This document shows positions 1 through 11,822 of a stretch of DNA of 64,000 nt, one piece after another (the stretch's first letter is position 1; every line of letters starts with the position of its first letter). Origin of the DNA: Allium sativum (lineage: Eukaryota; Streptophyta; Magnoliopsida; Asparagales; Amaryllidaceae); the NCBI GenBank assembly GCA_030737875.1, contig CM060923.1:175501696-175565695 (forward strand). Reading direction: 5' to 3'. Both the position numbers and the translations under genes were made by a program. The notes beneath the pieces were generated by a model. That model was not told the origin of the DNA. It made no database searches and saw only the letters and a list, made by a program, of their open reading frames with translations.

Positions 1-3000
1 CCAAACAAACAAGTATGGAGCACAGATGCACTTCACTCCAAGCCTACGCATCAACAGATGCATTGTTCAGCTCTTACTTTGGTGCGTGATCAGTTTTGGT
101 TTAAATGGTTTAAAGTTCGACAAACTCTGTTTCAAACATTTGTTTATTTATTTATTATAACAAACTCTGTTTTTTGTTCTTTTTCTATGGAGACGTATGA
201 ACTATTTTCATGTAGAAACCCGACCTTATGAACTTTAAACATTTAAGTTAAAGATTTTTATTTTAGTTTAATAAACTAAAGGAAATATATTTCTTGTATC
301 GTTCATTTCTCAGAAACTAACTGACATAACCAACATTTGTTTATGCTGATAGTGTTTCAATCCATATCAGTGTTTATATGATACAGACCCGACATTCATA
401 TATATAGTTAAAACTAGAAAAACTTGGCTGTTTATCCAACAATTCATTGGCTCTTTGATGTTGTTCTCTATTATTTAACACCGGTCTAAGTTTTGCATTC
501 ATCTCAAAGTTTAAACCAAATGATTAAATCGGACCAATACAACATATTCAAAAACACATGCATCATATACTTATTAATTAGAGGTAGATTTAAATTTGGG
601 AAAACAAGAAGTTTACTCACCTATCTTACAAAGCTCTATTCTAAGAATCTGCTATTTCTGGGAGCTCTGAGTTTCCCATTTGATTTTTGCGTGGAGAATA
701 TGGGAGCTTACGGTGGTATTTATAGACAAATTTAAGTACTAAAATATTGGCTCATTAAAGGTTTGCACCCTCTTTTACCCTACACATTGAATACATGATT
801 TTACAACACCTTTGAGCTTGAAGTTCTGTTTTAAACAATCAAATCAACCAATTTTCAATCATTTGATTTTTAACACATCATATATGAATATATATGAAAT
901 CAAATAAACAACAGATAATATATATTTTTGAGGAATCCAGTTGGATTCCTCCAACCTGTTTTCCTGCATCCACAGATGTTAGTCAACATAGTAATACCCA
1001 TCCTGCTTCGAGGCAGGATATCGCGGTATAGAAGGTCATCCACTAATCATAGCGTGGGGCGTATAGGGTAATCATCCGCTAATGAAACCGCGGGCATCCG
1101 CTAATGAAACCGCGGGAATCCAACCAATCATCAACCCAATATATATATAATAGTTAAGCCTAAATAACTATATATATTTAAATCAACCAAGCAACATTCA
1201 AACAAGCATAACAATTATTTTTAATGATATAAAAATAATTCTAATTAAATGGTGAGTGAGGTTTACTCACTAGGATTTTTATTTTGCGCTTGTACCAACT
1301 TCAATTTCCTTTTATCGATTTCCTTAGCAAAGATATTTCAACTCCAAAAGTCCATACAGCTTGATTGATTCACCCTTGTACATTGATTTATTCCATTCAT
1401 TAATTTCTAATTCCAGCTCAAACAGTTCACAGCTATGCATTGCTAGACGGACTCTATCCGATAAGATCTTGTATATATTTTAATGACATTCATTATTTAT
1501 CGAACAATTTAAATGAAAATAAAATAAAATAAAATTGTTAAATTAAATTAATTACCTTTTAATATCCCTTAACACTATCATCTCTTTCCTTAAATGCAAT
1601 AGGCATTCCTTGACCAACCTTTGACGATGTTACCTTCACTGCGAAGTGCAGAGTCTAACTGTCACCAGACCCAACTCAACAGTTCATGAAAACTTCCTGC
1701 TGTACCCACAACTCAACCCTCTTATACAACCACAAAACCGCGACCAGACTCCCCAAACAAAATCCCGTCCATCGCCTTCCCTATTCGAAACTCCAGATCA
1801 CGATCTATAAGCCAAAATCGCACCTTTATTCATTGTTGTTGACGACGTACTCCACCACCATCACCTTCATACTGTTAAACAACGCACCTAACTTCACCGT
1901 CGACCCCCCCTGAGTTCACCCACGTCGCTACAGGAACAACCCCACCTTCACTTCAACCTGCGAACCAATCACTAATCACAATGACCAAGGTTTCGAACCT
2001 CCGAACAAAAAGTACAAGAGGAAACAACCCCCTGTAGCGTCACTCCAGAAAATCCCTTATCGTGATCTGGTGGCCATCGCGTTTTCCATTTCTCCCTTTT
2101 GAACTCGGCTCCGTCTCACTGTTCGAAGTGGGTAAGCAAACTGGCGTCGTATCGGAAAGACGAACGAGGTTGTATTCAGTTGAATTGATTTTGAGAAAAG
2201 GTAAGGCTCGAGATCTTCATTCGACTTTGCCAAACTCCACCGCAACCTTCATTAGTCCATCGCGTCACCCCCTTTTTGCCCTTACTGAAACGATATCGCA
2301 CCCATCCCGAGGATTGCGGGTGTATCGACGAGCTTCAGGAAGCTCATGCCTTCCATTCTCGGATTGGATTTAAACCCTCTTGGCCTTACAATTGATTGAG
2401 GAGGTAGGGGTAGCGGTTTCGATTTAAAAGGGGAAGGCATCGATTTGTTTTGAGGATGGGAGGAGCGGTTTTATAAGGAAGAGGTGTGGAAGAAAAAAAT
2501 GCACGGTGGCTTTTGTTTGAGGTGTTTAAACAAGCCACGGGGTTTAGTTCTGGTCCACTTAAACAAGGGATTTATATTTTTATTTTAAATTGTTTTTGGT
2601 TTAAAAAGAACGATATCCTAAATTTAAAACACTTCATGATACCGAACCCCCTTCTGAACCCAACAACTGTCGATCTTTGGCTAATACCTCTGTTCCGGAC
2701 ACACTGGGATAGGTCACGAAGTCCGATTCGACCATCTGTTGAAGATATTAATTTAAATTGATATAATTTAAATTTCAAACTATTTATTCTCCTTGATAAT
2801 AATTAAATATTATTACCGTTAAATTTTCATATTAATTATTTGAACTGTTTTCAATTCAAATTAAAATTTAAATTCAACTAATTCCATTTTCGTATTCTGA
2901 TAATTTAATATTTTCGATGTTAAATCGAAATTGATTATTAAACTGATAACTCAAATATAAAATTCCACTTATATTATCCACCCAATATTTAAATTAAATA

Positions 3001-3043
3001 TTAAATATTCAAAAATTAACCCCTAAGGATCCGGGTCATTACA
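1..3043 (-). mobile_element. Partial large gypsy-type LTR (LTR A), cut by window edge
   Basis: Read on the minus strand, the segment starts at 3043 with TGTAATGACCCGGATCC, a typical start for a large plant gypsy LTR. A TATA-like TTATAAAA follows on the minus strand (plus 2469-2476). Its inner part matches LTR B (46771-52890) in the same order: a conserved block at about 930-970 pairs with 50195-50235, and a block at about 1250-1275 pairs with 50580-50610. The stretch 1600-2500 is clearly richer in G+C than its AT-rich surroundings. Short reading frames here (for example 493-735 and 2062-2373) show no recognisable protein. No primer-binding site is visible outside 3043, so it may be a solo LTR. 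The other end lies outside the window. Confidence 0.7.
1037..1116. repeat. 22-bp tandem repeat inside LTR A
   Basis: Two exact 22-bp copies at 1073-1094 and 1095-1116 share the core CATCCGCTAATGAAACCGCG. A diverged copy precedes them at about 1037. The array lies inside LTR A and probably belongs to that LTR family. Confidence 0.75.
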
Positions 3044-5072
3044 TCATTGTATTTGCATTCATACTCATTCTTCTCGGATATCCGATAGTATCCATCTTTT
3101 ACGCATATGAATGGATTTCGGGTATTCATTGACATGCCTAAACCAATCGGTAGATATACCTAACACTATTTGCTATGTTTCGCCATTTATAGTATGATGG
3201 AGAGTACGAAGATTCCCTCAATGACTCTACTACTATTTTTTGAGGCTGGAAACTTGAAAATTGTGTAACAAAAACACTTCACCTTTTTCTAAGTCAAAAT
3301 CTGTCCGCTTGAATCTTTAAGTAGCCATTCACGATCATACAATAGGCCTACTCTGGCATTATTATGTAAGGTTAAGAATAAAAACCACCAACACCAGAGC
3401 TCATTAACTCAAATTATAATTTTAGTAAGTTTTCAAGTATGTACATAAACGAGCTTAATATGCCATGGTACAATTATGTGACTTCTAAAGCATAAAAAGT
3501 CGATCAACAAAATTGCTCTAAACCACACATTTAAACAAATGTTTGAGCGTGAGGACAGGGAGAGTCAATCAAATTTGGAAAAAATAAAGACCATTATCAA
3601 TTGCAAAGACGAATTAATAGCACTATCAAAATATTTGCTTTGTTATCACACACACGTACGCACACATATATAATGTAGACACACACACACATATATATAA
3701 TATAGACACACACACATATATGTACACATACAAATACACATGCACATATATATTAAATAATGGTAAAGCAACAGAATTTGAAGCTCTCTCATTAATTTCC
3801 GGAATACTCTCTTTACTCCTTAATTATCTCAAATCTAGATATTTTGTTTTCAAAATCGTATAGTCTACCACTTTACAATCATTCTATTAAACTTCTCACA
3901 CTATTTTGCATCCAAATACCTACTATATACATCTCTTTACAAACCTTTCACGGTTCTCCACAAAATTTTACATTAAAGTCTATACGTTTTAAATAAATGC
4001 ATAATCCAGAATATAAGCTCACTAGTAAACTTATTCCATTAATATTTATCAAAAGAATAAATTTTAATGTATATTGCAGGCACGAACGCACTGATAAATT
4101 GGTTAAAACTTTCATTTAAATGCAAATACATGCAAATTACATAACATAAATCATATATATATATATATTAATAACAAAAATAAATTTATATTATAATATA
4201 TTAAAGATGAATTTAGAATATGTTGCACTATATAATTCTATTAACGTCAAATTCCTAAATTTTATTTACAATTACGTAGGAATCCTTTTCAACTTCTATT
4301 ATTCTACATTTTAGTCCATATATTTAGCAAATTGTGTAATCTTAAATTTAAACCATTTAAATAAAAATGATTAACTAATATTCATTAATCTACCTAATAA
4401 ATCCTAAAAATACAATAAATTTAACACGTATAATATTCGTATATATAAGGGGAAAAGGCTAAGATTATATCTTATTATTTAGATATATGAAGATATTTAA
4501 ATCGCATAACATAAAATGTAAACATAAATAATAATAAAACTTTTATTTTCTAATCCACTTATCTAAAAAAAATGTGCATTATCTAATATAATTTCATTTT
4601 TAGCAACCTTTAAAAAATAAATTTATATGTTACAACATTATGATGTGAACGCACATGTTTATACAGATATTCTACTACATACATTCTCACTTTCAACATG
4701 CTATCAAACCGTATGAACACTTAGCTCGACTAAATGCAACATAACATTATTTTGCAATTACGTAGATTATAAGCATGACCCTCCTACAACAACATTAAAT
4801 AAAAGGTTAATTACAAGAGATTTAGTCAATGAAAACTAACAACAGACAGAAATTTACATACAACTACAAATATGTATATGGCTCTTCTCAATATTCACCA
4901 ACATTTTTGTCTTCCAACTTCTTATATCTAACTAGTTATACTGATCACTAAATATTCAAACTATTTAAAGAAATCTAATTATTTAATATTCACTAATCCA
5001 TTGATATAAATCCTTTAGAAAGATGATAATTCGGTGCATACAAAAATTATATTAACAAAAAAAAGGAAAATA
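3044..5072. other. AT-rich interval without recognisable genes
   Basis: This stretch is very AT-rich and I see no coding segment. It contains the CA/TA microsatellite at 3645-3753 and a short (AT)n run near 4153-4168. No terminal repeats or domain-like translations could be seen. Confidence 0.6.
3645..3753. repeat. Compound (CA)n/(TA)n microsatellite
   Basis: Alternating ACAC and ATAT runs, with ACACACACACAC and ATATATAT blocks repeated three times in imperfect form. The blocks are separated by short GTAG-containing interruptions. Confidence 0.85.
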
Positions 5073-5276
5073 TCCTGAAGGACAAAATGAACAAAAAAAT
5101 GTTCCATAAGGACAAGGGGGCAAAATTTTGTCCATAAGGACAAGTGTTAGTGTAATGGTAGGAATTATAGCAGGCCCCTGAATTCCTCCCTTTACACTAT
5201 ATTTTGTCCTTGAGAATAAATTTTTGCCCCATTGCTCTTATGGAACAATTTTTTTTCCTTTTGTCCTTGAGGGTAA
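5073..5276. repeat. Imperfect inverted repeat, arms about 81-83 bp
   Basis: The left arm (5073-5153) and right arm (5194-5276) pair along nearly their full length around a 40-bp loop. The outer ends read CCTGAAGGACAAAATG and, reverse-complemented, CCTCAAGGACAAAAGG. Inner blocks GTTCCATAAG and GGGGCAAAA also recur in both arms. The structure is MITE-like or foldback-like. I found no clear target duplication, so the class is open. The minus-strand-type motif GTCCTTGAGGAC also occurs in some plant retroelements. Confidence 0.7.
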
Positions 5277-5578
5277 CCCCCTCCCCCCCCCCCCACATAC
5301 ACATATCAAACAACATAAATTATTTATGCCACCAAAAAAATTTATTTACATATACGATGTTAAATATTTTAGTTTATGATTTTTCTGCATTAAAATATAA
5401 TTTTTACAGAGATATGTAAAGAGTTGAATGAGAAATATAAGTCTGATTGCACCCTTAACATTATGTTTGAGCATCACATGCTATTTTAATTTATGACTGA
5501 TATATCACGATATATTTACCACGAATTGCTTAATAAAATATTTTTATTACAATAAATAATACGTTTTAAAAACACGAG

Positions 5579-5606
5579 TGTGTGCAATGCACATGTTACA
5601 TGCTAG
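5579..5606 (+). mobile_element. Helitron-like 3' terminus
   Basis: A small perfect hairpin, TGTGC-AAT-GCACA at 5581-5593, is followed about 10 nt later by CTAG and then a T. This is the usual layout of a plant Helitron 3' end: hairpin, short spacer, CTRR, insertion before T. I could not place a 5' TC end with confidence, so the element length is unknown. Confidence 0.5.
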
Positions 5607-5764
5607 TATATACATATACATGAATTGTTGTCAAATATGGAGTTTGGCGTAGTGGTATGAAACTTATCTATAGAGTAAGAAATTAGGAGTTCAATACTCT
5701 CCTTAAACCTATATGGTGATGTATTAAACAAATATACATATACACGAATTTTTATCAAAAATAT
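5607..5764 (+). mobile_element. tRNA-derived SINE-like copy
   Basis: The body (about 5639-5730) contains a box A-like TGGCGTAGTGG at 5647-5657. About 30 nt later comes a box B-like GAGTTCAATACTC at 5688-5700. This spacing fits an RNA polymerase III internal promoter. Long imperfect direct repeats flank it (5607-5638 and 5731-5764, both with ATATACATATACA-GAATT), which would be an old target duplication. Surrounding bases do not fold into a full tRNA, so I call it a SINE relic and not a tRNA gene. Confidence 0.5.
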
Positions 5765-7643
5765 TAAATTCCTGCGATTAAAATCCTGATTTACTCCGAA
5801 TCTTATGTTTTGGTTTGATCTACATTACGAGTCAAACCCAATAAAAACCATAATGAAGAAAAATCATTCAATCCATGCTTATATATTGAATATGATAATC
5901 AAAATTCACAATTTTAATTCTAGCATTTTCTATGCAAAATAAAAAAAAATCAAAAGGTAAAGTTGAGTTTTAGATTTAGATATAGAAGTTAATACATCAT
6001 AATCAATTTTGAAGTGTTACAAACCTTAATATATGAATATTTTGAATCTACCTTTTAAGATTTAAATCTTAGTTCGATGTAAAGTTTGAAATTCACATTT
6101 TACAGTTTCAAAGCGTGTACCAACCTTAATATATGAACATTTCGAATCTTCGATTTTAGATTTATGCTATGTTTCGATTTGAACCTTAAACTTTAAAATT
6201 TATGATTTGTATCTCATTTTGAAAACCTTAAATATATCTGTGTATAAGAGATGCTATTTGAATATAAAACAAAGCACACAATGTAACAACGAATCTAGAT
6301 CGTTGAATCTCATTGAGTATATATTAATGCTTAAAACAATGAATAACCTAATAGTTTAGATCCATTGTGTCATCGATTATATCATTATTTTGCACTAGAT
6401 CCATTGTGTCATCGGTTATATCATTATTTTTCACTTTAATATATACGTGTATAGTGTAGAAGGTTTGACAACGCTCCTCCTTTGTAGCACTGTTACTTCC
6501 TTACATGAAGTTTATTCAAATAATAGTATGATGCTGAAAAGGGAGAAACTAATTTCCAGAAGTTTGTGATGGAAAATAGGATGCTACAAAAGAGGTGTGT
6601 GACTGAACCTTCCTTGAGAGTGTGTGTAGACACAAATATACATATATGTAGGCGCATGCATGCTCATGTGGTTTTATATATTTATTAGCATATATGCACG
6701 TGTATGCAAATAACCACTGGTCATGTAGTAAAGTTGATGTCAAAGATATTAAAGATCTAGAGTTCTATAACAATATTACATCCGCTGCTAATTGTTGATA
6801 CATGCTTGAGTGTGCTACGAGCGTGAATGCACGTGATAAATAAGTTAACATGCATATTTTAACATAAATATTTTATCTCATTTATTTGTGAATAAATGTT
6901 TGGCTTAATATTGTTTAGTGTTTCAACATAGTGATTGGTCATAAGAAAACTCAAAACAAGGAGGATCCAAAGAGTTCTACATTTGTTAACAAAGTTGTGT
7001 TTGATTCATTTGGTGTGGTATATAGTAATATTTTAAATTAACATGTTTTTAATTAATTACTTGATTGGTTGGAGTAGCGTATTTTGAATGTTTATTACTT
7101 GTGATTGATTTGGAAACTTCACGGTGATTTTTCTCATTGATTATGATTATAGCACTTATGTAACACCACACTTAATCTACTTCCAGAGAATAACTCAATT
7201 TGTAACAATTATTTTTCCTTGAGTACCATCTTAGTTTCTGTGTTTCTTTTTTACTCAAACTAATCAAAGAATGCCATATCGAAGTCCTTCGTTTTATGTG
7301 AACCAATTTTATATGTGAAGCCCTTCGTTTTGGACAAGTTAATTTTTGAGAACTACATTGGTAGAAAATTTATTTACTAGTAATATTTGTTTTTATTTGT
7401 GTTTTTTGTATTGATTCTTTTAATGAGATCCTCCCTTTTCCACGATTTTGCATATTTCCATTCACTCATCTTTTTGGATGATATCTGATTAGAAAATTCA
7501 ACATGTTGCGAGCATCATCATCCACATACATTATGTCAGCTACGCTTAATTTTTCCTATGTGCTTTTTAAAAATTCATTTTCATATACCTTAGCATTTCT
7601 TTAAAAAAATCAAATATAACAAATAATAAACAACTCAAGATGT
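5765..7643. other. Gene-free interval with dispersed repeat traces
   Basis: No coding region recognised. The segment 5990-6240 repeats the phrase CCTTAATATATGAA twice and resembles DNA at about 11740-11870, so it probably belongs to one dispersed repeat family. A short 39-bp tandem repeat lies at 6357-6434. A minus-strand frame at 6549-6743 shows no recognisable features. Confidence 0.5.
6357..6434. repeat. 39-bp tandem repeat, two copies
   Basis: Copies begin at 6357 and 6396 with TAGATCCATTGTGTCATCG. They differ at only a few bases. Confidence 0.85.
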
Positions 7644-7651
7644 ATTAAGAT

Positions 7652-8221
7652 TAGGGCTGTCAATGGGTCGGGTTGGGTCGGGTTCGGATCTGGTCAAGTC
7701 GTGTTCGTGTTGAGTTCGGGTCGGGTCAGCTCAACCCGTTTATTAAACGGATCGGTTTCGGGTTGATCCATTTATAATTGTGTGAGTTTCAGGTTTGATT
7801 TTTGTAACTCGTTAAGAAAAATATTTTTATAAAAAGATGTGAATGAACATGAAAAAAATGAAAGAATGGCATTGTCGTCATTCACTTGTTGCAAGTTAAG
7901 ATGAGAATAAAAATGTAAAAAGTTGTTAATGTAGGAGTAAACATGAAAACGTGAAAAATTGTTAAGTGTTAGTGTGTATGAATAATTGAATAATGACAAC
8001 ATCGTTCATTTTCAAGTTAAGATGAGAATTTTACAATAATATAGAGCCTATAAACGGGTTAGTCGGAGAAAATTCGGGTTTTGCGGGTCAACCCTAAACT
8101 CACTCATTTATAAACGGGTCAAAGTCGGGTTGACCCTAAAATGACCCGTTATCAAACGGGTCGAGTCAACCCGCTAATTTCTCGTGCGGGTTTCAGGTCA
8201 TGTTGTAAATTGACAGCCCTA
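7652..8221. mobile_element. hAT-type MITE, 570 bp, with 8-bp target duplication
   Basis: The ends are perfect inverted repeats of 13 bp: TAGGGCTGTCAAT at 7652-7664 and its complement at 8209-8221. The element is flanked by identical 8-bp direct repeats, ATTAAGAT, at 7644-7651 and 8222-8229. An 8-bp duplication is the hallmark of the hAT superfamily. Just inside both ends are runs of GGGTCGGGTT/AACCCGACCC, which suit subterminal transposase binding sites. The centre is AT-rich. The 76-codon minus-strand frame inside it (7772-8002) is not a credible gene, so the element is non-autonomous. Confidence 0.9.
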
Positions 8222-8229
8222 ATTAAGAT

Positions 8230-9469
8230 GAACATCTTCATCAATGCAAAATAAGTGACAAAGAAGCATGGAAACTAAACCTCCCAAAATTAGCTCACTT
8301 AGATCATCTGAAGTGAAAGCATTGCTTTGCTACTAAAAACACTGCTAAAAAAATTGTTGCTAAATGAAAGTTCTGCTGAAAAAACTACTAATTCATGTAT
8401 TGTTTATCATAACCTTTTTTGTATTGTTGATTGACCACAATTTCAAAAACGTTCATAGTTACATTGTTAGCGCATGCATCTTCTTCATCTCATTCGGGAT
8501 CTCACTCAAGACCCACTTTTTGTGCTTGGACAAGATTTCAAACTTGATTTATAATTCTTTTTTATCTTAAACAAGTTCTTTTTATGTTAATTTAACCATG
8601 TAGAACAAAAAATGTTCACTTTTGGTACTATTTGATAAATTAAAAGAAATGTAATAATTGTATTTTCCTACATACTACTGTATATACCATGCACTTGAGA
8701 TTATCTTATAACAATTTTGCGATTCTCGGTGTCGAAAAAAGCAAATTACGCGCAAGTATGTGTACTGACTCTATTAAGTCAATTAGATCACAATTTTATG
8801 TGTCATCTCGAATTTGAGATACGTGTTTGAATGAACAAGTGATCATCCATGGTTATAGAAATAAATAGCACGGTCGACATCGTACCAAAAAAAAAGAGAA
8901 AATGAAAATTTCCACGATACCAAAACTGTTGCGATCCATCGCTTTATAATTCTTTTTTCTTTATGCAGAATATGGAATTTCCAGCATAAAATAGAGGCGT
9001 ACTGAGAAATTTTATCATGTCAGACCAAAGTTTTGAAAATCTAAAAGCGTACATAAGGCGTTTTCAAGTTTATGAGGCGAGGTGTAAGTCTCGAAACGTT
9101 GAGACGTAAGCTTTTCTGTAAAAATGAAATGTAAAACATATAAAGAAAGTCTGACATTTTAAATTAGCTGATACAAAAAAAAGAAAAACAAATAATTTAA
9201 GATCTAACTTTAAACAAGTACATATATTTATTATAGAATAAAAATAAATAATTGAAGCTCGAATGGTTCAAATTTCAATTCTCAAAACTATTTCAATATT
9301 CCATCTAACTCCAATTTTGATTCATTCGATCAATTCAAGTTGACCCGCTAAATTTATATCGTGACTTAACGAAGTTTGTTGAAAAATATTCTCTAAATAA
9401 CAATAAGAAAATCCATTATAGTTCTCTTGATCATTGTTTTATAAACCGTTGACACGTTTTTTGGTCGAA
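8230..9469. other. Gene-free interval
   Basis: AT-rich sequence without a recognisable protein or RNA. A small reading frame at 8364-8570 encodes a hydrophobic peptide with no known match. Near 9040-9115 there is a cluster of AGGCG/GTAAGC words that recurs at 11280-11450. Confidence 0.5.
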
Positions 9470-11140
9470 GCTATCACACGCCAAGAATATCATCAAAAAA
9501 CACAAAGCGATTTGACTGAAGTCGCGACGTATTCGAAAAAGGAATGAAAATGACATCGATTCGTGAAATCGTCGTCGATGGACTCGGAAAAGCTAGCACA
9601 ATAAAAATACGTGATCAACACTGTCTGATCAGCTCAAAATGGTTGAGCGCGTCGGTTTGATCACATGGCAAAACTCATCATGTAAAAATATATGGGTTTT
9701 GTAAAAAGTTGTGTCGTGCACTCAAAAACAGCTGATCGACATGCGTCGATTATGAAAAATGGCATGCACAACTCCTGACATCAAAATTTGGTAAATATGG
9801 AAAAAGTGGCAAATCTGGCATTTGGCATGATGAAAAACGTGGTGGATCACTCAAAAACCGCATGCGCACCCTTGCCTGATCACATTAAAAACTTGGTTGA
9901 TCATCTGGTTAAGTTGGAAAGGCATTGGATTTGGCAAACTCAGGAGCAAGGATCGACATGGCGAATCACTTGTTTTCTATGAGTGCGCACCGTGCCAAAT
10001 AAGTTTGGCAAAGTGGCCTGACACTTTGCCACATCGCATCGTATCACGCTATGATGCGATTTTCGGGGTGATTCACACGATGAAATATCATATCATCCCA
10101 ATATCGCATTGCAACCAGCAAGATGCTATTTTGGAAAATTGGCAAGCATAGTGGTGGATATGCCACACTTAAATGCGAGAATCAAGAGATCGCACCAGTG
10201 TGATACGAGAAAATCACGAGGCGCACACGGGTTTTCTAAAGCGATTTCTCTATGATGCGATGCGATCTGGCATCGTACCAGATCACTTGCCACATAGCAG
10301 ATGTCGTGCGGATCACCATAAATCGAGTGATCCACACGTATTTTCTTCACATTTTGGTCATGCGATCTGGCACAAGTGCCAGGATGCAATTTTTTCACTC
10401 TGAGCATGCCAGGATGCGTTTTTCGAATGCGACGAGGCTTGTGATGTGATTTTTAGCATCACAACACTCTGTAGGATGCAATTTTTCATGTATGCCTTTG
10501 TAGGATGTGATTTTCTGGCAGTGGCCACTAAATGTCACATAATCCTACCTAACTCACTCACCTATAAATACCCTAAGGCTTGGCCTCCAAATTGATTATT
10601 CTCCCTTGGATTTTTGGACTTCTTGAAGTTTTAAAGCATCATTAATGGCAGTCATCTCCTTCTCCATGACCATTGGACATGGCATGGACCACTAAAACGT
10701 TGCACAAACGTTTTCCATATCTATTTGGGAATCTACAAGCATAATTACGCTGCCTATGGACTGAATTGGATATTTTTGGATTTCTTGGATATTGAAGCTA
10801 CTTTTTAGACACTGTTGACCAAGTCAACATATTTTTCACTCAACGGAGAAGAAAAAGGATATTTTAGTCAAAACTTAAAATTAACATACATTTTGTTATT
10901 CTATCGTAACACTTCGTACTTAAACATTGTCCGAACTTGTATAACTTTGTAATCGAATATTATGTGATTAATGATTACTATGAAGTAGATATAGGCGTTA
11001 GTGCCGAACCACTATAAAAAGTTGTGTTCTCCCGCACTACTTTATTTTGGATATGGATTATTGTGTTCACATCATACACATAGTACATCGAGTGTTGGTG
11101 TGTGCTGAATTCACGAAAATTCCTCGCATCAGCACAAACA
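9470..11140 (+). mobile_element. LTR-like fragment with TATA box and U5-type hairpin motif
   Basis: A TATA box (TATAAATA, 10563-10570) is followed about 410 bp later by a motif at 10980-11016 containing GTAGATATAGGCG and CCGAACCACTATA. The same motif lies near the end of the Tat element's LTR (53456-53505). The part before the TATA box, 10030-10510, is built from degenerate GATGCGAT/GGATGCAATTTT words. Boundaries are guesses: no matching partner LTR or primer-binding site is seen. Reading frames at 9788-10449 are repeat translations. Confidence 0.4.
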
Positions 11141-11289
11141 ATCTTACTTGTCTATGTCGATATAAAAGTTGAAAGTAAAAAAATGCTATTTTTTCTTTTT
11201 ATTTCCATTAAATCATTAAAGTTTAATGATTTTAATCAGTGTTGATGTCTGCAACTAAAGTTTAAAAGGTTTTTGAGTCATATAACTCA

Positions 11290-11450
11290 GCGGTTTAGGC
11301 GCGTGAGGCATATGTTTTATGCACTTTGTATGCCTCAAGTTGTTGAGGCGTAAGCTTTAGAGGTAAACAATTTTTTGTATTAAGCCTCCAGGTGTTTTAC
11401 CTCTTATTTCCTCAAGGCACTTCTCGAGGCGAGTATTGAGGCGGTTTTTT
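11290..11450. repeat. GAGGC/GCCTC hairpin-rich segment
   Basis: Several short inverted repeats of GAGGC type overlap here, including GCCTCAA-GTTG-TTGAGGC at about 11330-11347 and a TGAGGCATA/TATGCCTCA pair around it. The phrase TTGAGGCGTAAGCTTT recurs in slightly changed form (TTGAGACGTAAGCTTT) at 9099. The two patches flank the LTR-like fragment. Their class is unknown. Confidence 0.5.
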
Positions 11451-11822
11451 TGAAACAATGTGTTAGATACTCAGTACTGTTAAAAATCTTGAAATCCTAT
11501 ATTTGAATCTCGTTTCAAATGAAATCTCTCTCCTATGATCTAAATTATATTCCAGTTCAAACCTAGTTAATACAGCGGATTAGAAATTTTTTTCAATTTA
11601 AACTAATATATTTGATATACTTATTTGGATCTACATTCTCAATTCTAATCATTTACAAATAAAATAAAATCGGAACAAGAGAGAAAATTAAATTTTAGGT
11701 TTAGACGAAAGTTCAAACATAAGAATAAATTCAAAATATTTTTTTTTCAAACTTTGTGCAAACCTTAATATACGAATTTTTAAATCTAGATATACAATTT
11801 AAATCCCATTTCAATTTAATTT

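Noticed and set aside
493..735. 80-codon plus-strand frame in LTR A
   Set aside because: No similarity or gene context. It lies in U5-like LTR sequence.
5640..5710. Functional tRNA gene
   Set aside because: Box A- and B-like words are present, but no full cloverleaf can be drawn.
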